The position numbers and the translations under genes were made by a program. From Verrucomicrobiaceae bacterium (GTDB lineage Bacteria; Verrucomicrobiota; Verrucomicrobiia; Verrucomicrobiales; Verrucomicrobiaceae), in contig JADJPM010000004.1 of the NCBI GenBank assembly GCA_016713245.1, forward strand, positions 62,001 to 126,000: DNA of 64,000 nucleotides. The letters run 5' to 3'. The notes beneath the pieces were generated by a model. That model made no database searches and was not told the origin of the DNA. It saw nothing but the letters and a program-made list of their open reading frames with translations. Positions 26,574 through 34,170 of this stretch are shown here, piece by piece. Position 1 is the stretch's first letter; every line of letters starts with the position of its first letter.

Positions 26574-27968
26574 ATGTCCTATCCCATCCCCCAGCCTCCA
26601 CAACCCGCCGCCGTTTCGCAGCCGCCGCCTTTGCCGCGCCCTAAACGCGGGCCAAAGATCCTGCGTGCCTGTGCTGTGATCGGCGGATGGACGGTCGTTG
26701 CCGGGCTACTGGCCTTTTCCGGTGCGGTGGCGGTCACTTGGCTCACGCAAAAGGAAGCACGTAGCGCCGTCGTCCGCGGCAAAACGCTCGAAGCACCTAT
26801 CGCTCAAGCGCACAGCCTCAAAACACTTCCCGGCGACGAAGAGAAGCCTGAACCCGAAAAAGCCGCCAGCACGACCAAGACGGCAAAAGAAGCGCCAAAG
26901 TCCAAGCTCGTCGTCGCCAAAAACAAAAAGGACTCATCCACGAAGGAAGGCATCGACCTCGCCAAGTCCAAGCCCGTCATTCCGCCTCTTCCCACACCAC
27001 CGAAAGAGGCTCCCGAGGTTCCCGCCCTTGCCGCCTGGCCGCGCAGTGTCGCCCTCAAAAACACGCCCGAGGTGCGCATCGTCACCGAAGACCCCTCGAA
27101 GGACGAGTACATCTACCACACGGAGCACTTTGAGTTCTGCTGCGATGCCCCCATCGGCCCCGATGCCGTGCGCCACTTTGCCCGCGTGTTCGAGGCCACC
27201 TGGATGCTGAACTGCCAGCTCCCGCTCGACCTTCGTCCCGCGCCCGAAACGATGCGAAAATGGTTCCGTGCCCGGATTTTGAGCACCGATGAAGCCTATC
27301 TCGCCACCGGAGCACCAGTCGGCAGCGGCGGTTTCTATTCTCGCTCAGACAAGACCATCTACGTCCCCATCTCCAACCTCGGCATGAGCGTCGTCGCCGG
27401 CAAACGCGTGCAGGTCGATCGCTCCGTCGAGTCCAACGAGACCCTCATCCACGAGATCACCCATCAAATGATGAGCCGCTGGCTGCCACGCATGCCTGTG
27501 TGGTATTCCGAAGGAGCCGCCGAATACACCGGCATCGCCGATTTCGTCCACGGCCGCTTCTTCCTCTCCGGCATGGAAGTCCGCCTCAAGAATGCCCTGC
27601 GCAAGCGTGGAGCCGTGGTCCATGACGGAAAGGTCGCCTATCCGATGATCTCCATCGCCGAACTGCTCGCCATCCAGCATCAGGAATGGGGTGCCGCTCT
27701 CGCTGGTGAAGACGCAGGTCAAAACTACACCTCCGCCCTCCTCCTCACCTATTTCCTCTACCATCTCGATGGCGACAAAAAAGCCTCCAACGTCATCGCC
27801 TGGCTGCGCGACATCGAAAAAGGCACTCCCACCGACGACGCCCTCCGCACCCACCTACTCGCCGGTCGCAAAGTCGCCAAACTCGAATCCGATCTCCGCG
27901 AAGCCTACCGCAAAATCGGCATCGAACTCGTCATGCAACAACGCGGCGGCGCAGTCTTCGAGGAGTGA
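26574..27968 (+). CDS. Membrane-anchored HExxH metallopeptidase-like protein
   Basis: This 464-residue protein has a proline-rich N-terminus of about 28 residues, one membrane segment at about residues 29-55, a long Lys/Pro/Ala-rich linker to about 155, and a globular C-terminal domain. The motif ETLIHEITHQMMSRW near residue 290 is an HExxH zinc-binding helix. WYSEGAAEY about 20 residues later supplies the downstream Glu of a gluzincin, as in peptidase MA-like or DUF1570-like families. It is probably a cell-surface zinc protease. It begins 30 bp after the giant-protein gene on the same strand, so co-transcription is plausible and the giant protein is a candidate substrate (inference only). 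No good Shine-Dalgarno is visible; the ATG was chosen because the hydrophobic anchor follows directly. Confidence 0.75.
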   Translation: MSYPIPQPPQPAAVSQPPPLPRPKRGPKILRACAVIGGWTVVAGLLAFSGAVAVTWLTQKEARSAVVRGKTLEAPIAQAHSLKTLPGDEEKPEPEKAASTTKTAKEAPKSKLVVAKNKKDSSTKEGIDLAKSKPVIPPLPTPPKEAPEVPALAAWPRSVALKNTPEVRIVTEDPSKDEYIYHTEHFEFCCDAPIGPDAVRHFARVFEATWMLNCQLPLDLRPAPETMRKWFRARILSTDEAYLATGAPVGSGGFYSRSDKTIYVPISNLGMSVVAGKRVQVDRSVESNETLIHEITHQMMSRWLPRMPVWYSEGAAEYTGIADFVHGRFFLSGMEVRLKNALRKRGAVVHDGKVAYPMISIAELLAIQHQEWGAALAGEDAGQNYTSALLLTYFLYHLDGDKKASNVIAWLRDIEKGTPTDDALRTHLLAGRKVAKLESDLREAYRKIGIELVMQQRGGAVFEE

Positions 27969-27980
27969 AGGGCTGCCGCC

Positions 27981-28031
27981 GTCAAGACCGGGTCAAGTGG
28001 TCAAGCCTTGACCAACCTTGACCCTCTTGAC
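27981..28031. terminator. Nested palindrome between convergent genes, probable bidirectional terminator
   Basis: Arms nest as GTCAAGA (27981-27987) with TCTTGAC (28025-28031), GGGTCAAG (27990-27997) with CTTGACCC (28017-28024), and TGGTCAAG (27998-28005) with CTTGACCA (28007-28014), with a 2-nt bulge. It lies between the 3' ends of a plus-strand and a minus-strand gene. There is no long T tract. Confidence 0.6.
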
Positions 28032-28040
28032 CTCTCCGAC

Positions 28041-28805
28041 TCAAAGATAGCTCTCAATCCCGAGCTTCCCGTTCGTGGCACAAATAAACATCGTCCCTGG
28101 TTTCGTCGTGCTCGGTTTCGTCTCCACCTTGCCGCCGCCGCATTCGACCATGAGCTGTCCTGCGGCGATGTCCCACAGGCTGATCTGCTCCTCCACATAC
28201 GCGTCGAGGCGACCGCAGGCGATGTAGGCCATCGCCAGCGCCGCGCTGCCCAGCATCCGCGTCTTCCGCACCTCGTAGGCGATGCGCTTGTAGCGTTCAA
28301 AGCCCAGATCGAGCGCTTCCTTGCTCTTCGAAAAGCCCACCGTCACCACCGCCTCTGCCATCGTGGCGCGGCTGCTGCATTTCACCGGCTTGCCATTGAG
28401 CAGCGTCGTGCCACCAGCCATCACCGAGAAGGTTTCCTTCTGCATTGGGTCAAAGATCACGCCGATGAGCAGCTTCTTCGAATCCCGCTCGCGGGCGGCG
28501 ATGGACACGCAGAAGTGCGGAATGCCAAAGAAGTAATTCACCGTGCCGTCAATCGGGTCCACGATCCACTCGATGGGACCGTCGCCGCCCGTATCGCCGC
28601 CTTCCTCACCGAGGATCGCGTGCTCGGGAAACGTCGCCAGGATCATCTCCGTGATCAGCTTCTGGCTTCGCACATCCAGCTCCAGCTTGATGTCATGCCG
28701 CTGCATCTCGTTCACCGTCAGTTCGGAACCGAAGTTCGTTTGAATGAGAGTACCCGCAGCATGTGCGGCTTCTGTGGCGGTGGCGAGGAGGGCAGGGAGT
28801 TCCAT
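28041..28805 (-). CDS. Inositol monophosphatase family protein
   Basis: This 254-residue protein has the usual length of the family. The metal-binding motifs are all present: GEEGG near residue 67, WIVDPIDGT near residue 80, and WDIAAGQLM near residue 212. Members hydrolyse phosphate monoesters such as inositol-1-phosphate, histidinol phosphate or 3'-phosphoadenosine phosphate, using Mg2+, in the cytoplasm. The motifs do not settle the substrate; SuhB-like and CysQ/HisN-like roles all remain possible. The gene stands alone between a palindromic terminator and a repeat-filled upstream region. Confidence 0.88.
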   Translation of the reverse strand: MELPALLATATEAAHAAGTLIQTNFGSELTVNEMQRHDIKLELDVRSQKLITEMILATFPEHAILGEEGGDTGGDGPIEWIVDPIDGTVNYFFGIPHFCVSIAARERDSKKLLIGVIFDPMQKETFSVMAGGTTLLNGKPVKCSSRATMAEAVVTVGFSKSKEALDLGFERYKRIAYEVRKTRMLGSAALAMAYIACGRLDAYVEEQISLWDIAAGQLMVECGGGKVETKPSTTKPGTMFICATNGKLGIESYL

Positions 28806-28885
28806 GAAAGTAAGGGCAATCCTCTACCTGCCCAATCTTCCAACCATTGCGACGACTTTTTTGCTCCAATAGCCTGAGTTCAAGA

Positions 28886-29152
28886 CGTAGCGGCGGGCGT
28901 CAGCACGCCGAGGCCTTTGGCAAAGCGCGTGAAACATTCGGTTCGGAAAACTCACGTTTTCCGCTACGCCAAGCTCCACTCGTAGCGGCACGCCGAGGGC
29001 TTTGGTGAAGCGCGTGAAACGTTCGCCTCGGAAAACTTACGTTTTCCCCTACGCCAAACTCCACTCGTAGCGGCGGGCGTCAGCACGCCGAGGGCTTTGG
29101 CGAAGCGCATGAAACGTTCGCCTCGGAAAACTTACGTTTTCCCCTACGCCGA
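28886..29152. repeat. Three-copy intergenic tandem repeat with internal hairpins
   Basis: This fills most of the 387-bp gap upstream of the inositol-monophosphatase-like gene. Copies start at 28886, 28981 and 29066 with CGTAGCGGC. The second copy lacks about 10 bp present in the others. Each carries an inverted repeat GGAAAAC/GTTTTCC with a 4-nt loop (first copy 28945-28962), and CGTAGCGG at the start pairs with CCGCTACG near the end of copy 1. No gene is visible. The copies are nearly identical, so the expansion is recent. Confidence 0.85.
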
Positions 29153-29192
29153 GGTCTTTGATGATGACGCCGTGAATCCAAATCCGCGTCCT

Positions 29193-29831
29193 TCAGGCAC
29201 GACGAATCTGCGTCACAAACCGGATGATCTCCCGTGCCAGCGTGGCCTTGCTCTGTTGGGGGAGTTGGATCGTTTGGTCTCCCGGCAGGCAGAGCGTGAC
29301 CGCATTTTCCTGGCTATCAAACCCGATGCCCGGCTGCGTGATGTCGTTCGCAATGATCACATCGCAGCCCTTGCGCTCCAGCTTCTCGCGGGCGTGCTCC
29401 ACCAGCTTTTCCGACTCCGCCGCAAAACCCGCCAAAACCCCGCGAAAGCCAAAAACCGACCTCGCCGAGCCCAAAATGTCCTCCGTGCGCTCCAGTTCCA
29501 AAACGAGCCTCTCGCCCTTCTTTTTGATTTTCTGCTCCGAAACACTCACCGGCCGGTAATCCGCCACCGCCGCCGCAAAAATCGCCACGTCACATCCTGC
29601 GAGGCTCTTTTGCACCGCCTCAAACATCTGCCGCGCCGATTCCACCGCGATCACCTCCACGCCCGCCGGCTTCGCCAGGCTCACCGGCCCCGAAACGAGC
29701 ACCACCTCATGCCCCGCCTCCACCGCCGCCTCCGCGATGGCATACCCCATCCGCCCCGAAGACCGGTTCGTGAGATACCTGACCGGATCCAGAGCCTCCC
29801 GTGTCGGCCCCGCTGTGATGAGAATGCGCAT
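29193..29831 (-). CDS. coaB: Phosphopantothenate-cysteine ligase (CoaB-type, DFP family)
   Basis: This 212-residue protein begins MRILITAGPTREALDPVR and contains SSGRMGYAIAEAA, AAAVADYRP, and a late ANDI ... GIGFDSQENAV segment. These are landmarks of the CoaB half of the DFP/CoaBC family, which joins cysteine to 4'-phosphopantothenate using a nucleotide triphosphate in coenzyme A synthesis. The start is the ATG at 29831; the frame runs further upstream but that sequence is unlike the family. No CoaC (decarboxylase) half is fused, unlike the bifunctional enzyme of many bacteria, so a separate coaC should exist elsewhere. The gene is divergent from the pilin-like gene, with about 89 bp between starts. 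Confidence 0.83.
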   Translation of the reverse strand: MRILITAGPTREALDPVRYLTNRSSGRMGYAIAEAAVEAGHEVVLVSGPVSLAKPAGVEVIAVESARQMFEAVQKSLAGCDVAIFAAAVADYRPVSVSEQKIKKKGERLVLELERTEDILGSARSVFGFRGVLAGFAAESEKLVEHAREKLERKGCDVIIANDITQPGIGFDSQENAVTLCLPGDQTIQLPQQSKATLAREIIRFVTQIRRA

Positions 29832-29920
29832 CCGCCGCTCTAGCCGCAGCCACGCGAGGGCGCAAGCGGACCGCGAAATGCCTCTTGTTCTCGCCCACCA
29901 AGGTCTGGTATTCTCAAGCC

Positions 29921-30541
29921 ATGAAAGCTCGCCTCCTCCTCCGTCGGGCAACTGGCTTCACGCTGCTCCAAACCGTGATCGTCGTGGCGATCATTGCGTT
30001 GCTCGCGTCTTTAGTGCTTTCGATCAATGTTCATCCCGGACCAAGCAAGCCAAGAACGACGGCTGTAACGTTGCAGGCAATCGACTCATCCTTGGAACGC
30101 TACCTCACCAGATTTGGCGAATATCCCGAGCCAGCAAACCCCGATGAGACCGCCGAAGTTTTGCCCGGCAAAACTTACCGCATCGGAGCCGCCAAATGCC
30201 TCTATCAAGCTCTCACGGGCGATGGAAACGATGCCATCAAGGGCGTTAGCGGTGAGGATGCATCGTCCTCCAATCGCACTTGGGACGATGCAGAACTGAA
30301 AAAGCTGATCTTCAAAGACATGCCCCTCAATATGTGGCGCAAAATCGGCAACCACTACCTCATCGTTGATGCCTTCGGCCGCCCCTTCCAATACCTCAAA
30401 GCCGATCCCGAGAAGAAGAACACCCTCAACACCACCTACGACCTCTGGTCCTACGGCGAAGACGAAACCCACCTCCGCGCCACCTCCAAGGACACCGAGG
30501 CCGATCCCGCCATCGGAGCGAAGTGGATCAAGAACTGGTGA
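29921..30541 (+). CDS. Type II secretion pseudopilin-like protein (GspG-like) lacking Glu5
   Basis: This 206-residue protein starts at the ATG at 29921. It has a short basic leader, then the prepilin cleavage site and hydrophobic helix ATGFTLLQTVIVVAIIALL. The C-terminal half ends with YDLWSYGEDE, like the Y-D-x-W-S-x-G-x-D segment of GspG major pseudopilins. In most pilins residue 5 of the mature protein is Glu; here it is Gln, which normally weakens subunit assembly. It stands alone without other secretion genes, a common arrangement for the many orphan pseudopilins of this phylum. The first hairpin of a repeat cluster begins 15 bp after the stop. Confidence 0.78.
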   Translation: MKARLLLRRATGFTLLQTVIVVAIIALLASLVLSINVHPGPSKPRTTAVTLQAIDSSLERYLTRFGEYPEPANPDETAEVLPGKTYRIGAAKCLYQALTGDGNDAIKGVSGEDASSSNRTWDDAELKKLIFKDMPLNMWRKIGNHYLIVDAFGRPFQYLKADPEKKNTLNTTYDLWSYGEDETHLRATSKDTEADPAIGAKWIKNW

Positions 30542-30555
30542 AGAGTCTTTCACCC

Positions 30556-30765
30556 AAGGCTGAAAGCCTTGAGGATTCCAGCCCAGGGTTGGAGTGGCGA
30601 AGCCACGCAAACCCTGGGACCACGCGCACGCTCCGCCTCGCGCTCTGAAAGAGCGCAGGAGAGCTCCCCCCCCTTTCTCCCGCACTCTTTCAGAGTGCAT
30701 CGCTGCTCCACGATCTCCCCCAGGCTCTCCGAGCCTGGGCTGTGCTCCCCCGGCCTTTCAGGCCG
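30556..30765. repeat. Cluster of six short-loop hairpins in intergenic DNA
   Basis: This occupies most of the 383-bp gap before the PBP gene. Perfect inverted repeats: AAGGCT-GAA-AGCCTT (30556-30570); CCCAGGGTT/AACCCTGGG (30582-30618) enclosing GTGGC-GAA-GCCAC; GCGCTCT-GAA-AGAGCGC (30640-30656); GCACTCT-TTC-AGAGTGC (30682-30698); CCCAGGCTC-TCC-GAGCCTGGG (30719-30739); CGGCCT-TTC-AGGCCG (30751-30765). Nearly all loops are three bases. The first could terminate the pilin transcript. Nothing else is visible in 30766-30924. Confidence 0.9.
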
Positions 30766-30924
30766 CCTCCAGCCGCGCCTAAGGCCAAACTGCTGCGGAA
30801 CCGCGAGAGGATTCCCTTCGGGGCTTCGCAGCGCGGACGACCGCCATGCATGTTTCACCCCAAAGAAGAACTGGCGGAGCGTGTGAAGGGAGCCTACCAT
30901 CGCGGCCCTCCCCACCCCACTTCC

Positions 30925-33435
30925 ATGAAGGGAATTGATCCAGATCTTAAGCCCCAACGCAATTGGCGCGGCGAAGCCGGCCTGCGAGTGCCGTTTTATA
31001 AGCGGTCGTGGTTCAGCGCCCTCTTCGCGCTGTTTTTGCTGGCCCTCGTGGCGGCCTTTGGTGCTTACAGCATCGTCGTCGCGCCCCTGCGGCAGGAGGC
31101 GGAGAAGTTTGACCTCGCCGAGCTGCGCAAGCTGGAATCCGCCAGCATCATCTTTGATCGCAATGGCGAGGAAATGGCCCGCCTCTATGTGCTGAACCGC
31201 ACGCCCATCGGCATCAAAGAGGTGCCGCAGCACTTCATCGACGCTCTCGTCTCTCAGGAGGATAGCCGCTTCTTCCAGCATGACGGCGTGGATTACATCG
31301 GCCTAGGGCGTGCCGTTTGGCTGAATTTCCAGGCGGGAGAGGTCACCCAGGGGGCCTCCACCATCACGCAGCAGCTCGCCCGCCAGACCTTCCAGCTCAT
31401 GGAAAAGAGCTACAAGCGCAAGATCCTTGAGGCTTTTTTGGCGCAGCGCATCGAGCGGCATTTTTCGAAGTCGGAAATCCTCGAGCTGTATTTAAACCGT
31501 ATCTTCTTCGGCCTGAATTTCTACGGCGTGCAGGCCGCCTCCCGTGGTTACTTCGGCAAAGATGTGCGTGAGCTCACGATCGAGGAGTCGGCCACGATTT
31601 GCGGCCTCATCAAGAGCCCGAACAACATCAATCCGCTCCGTCATCCTCAGCGGGCGCTGAAGGAGCGTAACCATGTGCTCGACCGCATGGTGCAGGAGGG
31701 GGCGCTGGCCTCCGATGAGGCGGAGAAACTCAAGCTCAAGCCCATGGCCACCGCCCCGCAGAGCAGTGATCCGCGCCTCAGCTACATCTTTGATGCCGTC
31801 CGCTCGGAGGTGATGAACCTCGTGGGTGAGGAACGCGCCTCCATCGGCGGTTTCAGAATCTACACCAGCATCGACCAGGACCTCCAGCGCAAGACGGAGG
31901 AGTCCATGCAAAAGCACCTCAAGGCTGTCGAGCAGCGCCAGGGCTACGAGCATCAGACCTTCGATCAATTTCGCGGCATCATGAGCGATTATCGTGCTCG
32001 TTTGAAGCGTGGCGAGATCGATCCTACCACGCCGCGTCCCAAGCCGGAATACCTCCAAGGCGCCTCCATCGTCATGGACAACAAAGACGGCAGTGTGCTC
32101 GCCATGGTCGGTGGCCGTGATTTCGGCGATAGCCAGTTCAACCGCGCCATCGATAGCCTCCGCCCCGCTGGCACGGCCTTCCTGCCCTTCGTCTATGCCG
32201 CCGCCTTCAGCAGCCCCGGCGTGTATCCAGGCACGAAGGTGGACGACAAGCCTTTCGACAACAAACGCGTCCAGATCGGTGCCATGGAGGGCATCCTCGG
32301 TGAGTGGGGCACGGAGATGGAAAGTCCCAAGTGGTCCATGTCCTCCATCAGCCTCCGTGAATCTCTCGTCGGCAGTCGCAATGCTTCCACCATGTACCTC
32401 GGTGAGCGCACTGGCATGCAGCTCGTGCGTGATGTGGCCACCAAAGCGGGCATCTCCACGCCGCTCAGCGAATACCAAAACCTCTTCCTCGGCAGCAGCG
32501 AGGTGCGCCTGAGCGACATGTGCCTGGCCTACTCAAACTTCGCCACCCTCGGCAGCCGCCCGAAGAAGCTGCATGTCATCCAGCGCATCACCGATAGCGA
32601 TGATAAGATCGTTCATCAGGTCACCGAAGATGAAATGGCCGTCGTTCAGAGCATGGACCCCATCGCCGCCTATCAGACGCACACCTGCCTCGTCGAGGCG
32701 CTGCATCGCGGCACCGGCAGCCCTGCCGTGAGCGATTACAAGCTGGGTGAATTCCCCTGCGCGGGCAAAACCGGCACGCACTACGATTTCAAAGACCTCT
32801 GGTTCATGGGGTACACCTCCAGCGTCACCTGCGGCGTGTGGACCGGCTTTGATAAGCAGAAGACTATCTACCCCGGTGCCTTCTCAAACCGCGTCGTCCT
32901 CCCCATCTGGACGGACATCATCAACGCCACCACCACCGCCTATCCTGCCACGGAGATCAACCCGCCAGATACCGCCGAGCACATCGAACTCTGCCGGAAG
33001 AGCGGCCTCCGTGCCACGGACTACTGCTACGAGAAGGTCAAAGGCCCGGATGGCGTCGAGAAATCCGTCCGCTCCACCTACACCGAGTATGTGCGCCCCG
33101 GCACGCCCATCGATGGCTACTGCACGCTGCACACCGGCGATGGCCTGCCTTCCGAGATCGCCAGCTTTCAGCACAGCGCCTCGCTCAACGCACCGGATGC
33201 CTCGCTCATCCCGGATTCCGCCAAATGGGCGCACATCGAGCCTGTGCGCATGCGCGGCGTCACCATCATCGGTCTCGATCCCTACAACTCCGCCGTCGCC
33301 GTTCCCAAAGCCTCTCCAGTGAACGAAGACGGTTCCCCGGTGAAAAAAGCAATCCCCGTCGATCCCGGCGAAGAGCCCACCGATGTCCCCACGCTCAAGC
33401 TCGCGCCTCCGCCGGCGATGAAGATCGAGCTGTAG
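30925..33435 (+). CDS. Class A penicillin-binding protein with intact glycosyltransferase and degenerate transpeptidase site
   Basis: This 836-residue protein has one N-terminal membrane segment (about residues 28-52) and a GT51 peptidoglycan glycosyltransferase domain with EDSRFFQHDG, GASTITQQLARQ and the RKILEAFLAQRIE ... LELYLNRIFFG stretch, all intact. The transpeptidase domain keeps SRN (second motif) and GKTGT (third motif). Where the catalytic SxxK should be, the protein reads RPAGTAFLPFVYA, so the nucleophilic Ser and the Lys are replaced by Thr and Leu. It probably polymerises glycan strands but cannot cross-link in the usual way. The start at 30925 excludes 61 upstream codons that read through the hairpin region. 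The C-terminal ~150 residues, rich in Pro and Cys, are unassigned. Confidence 0.85.
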   Translation: MKGIDPDLKPQRNWRGEAGLRVPFYKRSWFSALFALFLLALVAAFGAYSIVVAPLRQEAEKFDLAELRKLESASIIFDRNGEEMARLYVLNRTPIGIKEVPQHFIDALVSQEDSRFFQHDGVDYIGLGRAVWLNFQAGEVTQGASTITQQLARQTFQLMEKSYKRKILEAFLAQRIERHFSKSEILELYLNRIFFGLNFYGVQAASRGYFGKDVRELTIEESATICGLIKSPNNINPLRHPQRALKERNHVLDRMVQEGALASDEAEKLKLKPMATAPQSSDPRLSYIFDAVRSEVMNLVGEERASIGGFRIYTSIDQDLQRKTEESMQKHLKAVEQRQGYEHQTFDQFRGIMSDYRARLKRGEIDPTTPRPKPEYLQGASIVMDNKDGSVLAMVGGRDFGDSQFNRAIDSLRPAGTAFLPFVYAAAFSSPGVYPGTKVDDKPFDNKRVQIGAMEGILGEWGTEMESPKWSMSSISLRESLVGSRNASTMYLGERTGMQLVRDVATKAGISTPLSEYQNLFLGSSEVRLSDMCLAYSNFATLGSRPKKLHVIQRITDSDDKIVHQVTEDEMAVVQSMDPIAAYQTHTCLVEALHRGTGSPAVSDYKLGEFPCAGKTGTHYDFKDLWFMGYTSSVTCGVWTGFDKQKTIYPGAFSNRVVLPIWTDIINATTTAYPATEINPPDTAEHIELCRKSGLRATDYCYEKVKGPDGVEKSVRSTYTEYVRPGTPIDGYCTLHTGDGLPSEIASFQHSASLNAPDASLIPDSAKWAHIEPVRMRGVTIIGLDPYNSAVAVPKASPVNEDGSPVKKAIPVDPGEEPTDVPTLKLAPPPAMKIEL

Positions 33436-33479
33436 AGCGTTGAGCATCCGACATCGAATGAGCGGCTACGATGCCAAGC

Positions 33480-34136
33480 TCAATCCGCGTGTGCCACCCG
33501 CTTGAAAACATGCGCCAGCGCATCGCGGCCTTTACCATTGACGTGGAGTTCATGCTCATCGCACCGCACCACGGTCATCCGCTCTCCCTGCTGGGCCGCG
33601 TCACTCATCAGATGCAGCCGCCACGAGCCGAAGTTCCAGGTGTCGGACTTGTGGATGCGAGCGGCGACAAACAGCGGGTGTGAGGGTGCGTCAGGGCAGG
33701 ATGGCTCAAGACGCCCGTCAGGATGAAATGTGATGCTGGCGATGCCATCGGACCACGTTCCGCCAAGATGCTTCCGAGCGGCGTGACAGGCCTTCCGGTC
33801 CAGTTTCAGCTGCAAGATGGAACCAAAGAGATGGGCACCGAGATCGCGGTCGATGAATGTTCCTCGGTGGATGGCTCCTTCCATTTCGATTGCGCTGGCA
33901 CTTTGGCCCGAAGGAATGTCAGCCTCGTCCGCCGCCTCCCAGATGAGATCGCCTGGCCGGGCGTAGCAAAGATGAGCCTCCAGGAATTCGTGGGTGATGA
34001 AGTGATCCAGAACGATTTGTTCATCTGCAAGCTCGCCCACCGTCCAGACCTCGCATCCTTCATGGATCGAGCCGCGGCGACGAACGAACACGTCGATCTG
34101 CTGGTTGTTGAAGACTGGAATCCGGGTGCGGCGCAT
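33480..34136 (-). CDS. Hypothetical protein, 218 residues
   Basis: I do not recognise this protein. It has no signal peptide or membrane segment, is rich in charged residues and His, and contains TWNFGSWRLHLMSD and MTVVRCDEHELHVNG segments typical of a small soluble beta-rich domain. It begins 34 bp after the stop of the large membrane-protein gene on the same strand, so the two are probably co-transcribed. It is convergent with the PBP gene (44 bp between stops). Codon use and GC match the neighbours, which supports a real gene. Confidence 0.6.
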   Translation of the reverse strand: MRRTRIPVFNNQQIDVFVRRRGSIHEGCEVWTVGELADEQIVLDHFITHEFLEAHLCYARPGDLIWEAADEADIPSGQSASAIEMEGAIHRGTFIDRDLGAHLFGSILQLKLDRKACHAARKHLGGTWSDGIASITFHPDGRLEPSCPDAPSHPLFVAARIHKSDTWNFGSWRLHLMSDAAQQGERMTVVRCDEHELHVNGKGRDALAHVFKRVAHAD

Positions 34137-34170
34137 GGCGGTGGCTTCGTCTTTGAAAGTGGAACGTTCC

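Noticed and set aside
28008..28877. 289-codon plus-strand frame over the inositol-monophosphatase gene.
   Set aside because: It is antisense to a gene with all metal-binding motifs and starts within the terminator palindrome.
30742..30924. Extended N-terminus of the PBP.
   Set aside because: The extra codons translate the hairpin cluster and give a Pro/Arg-rich leader unlike any PBP.
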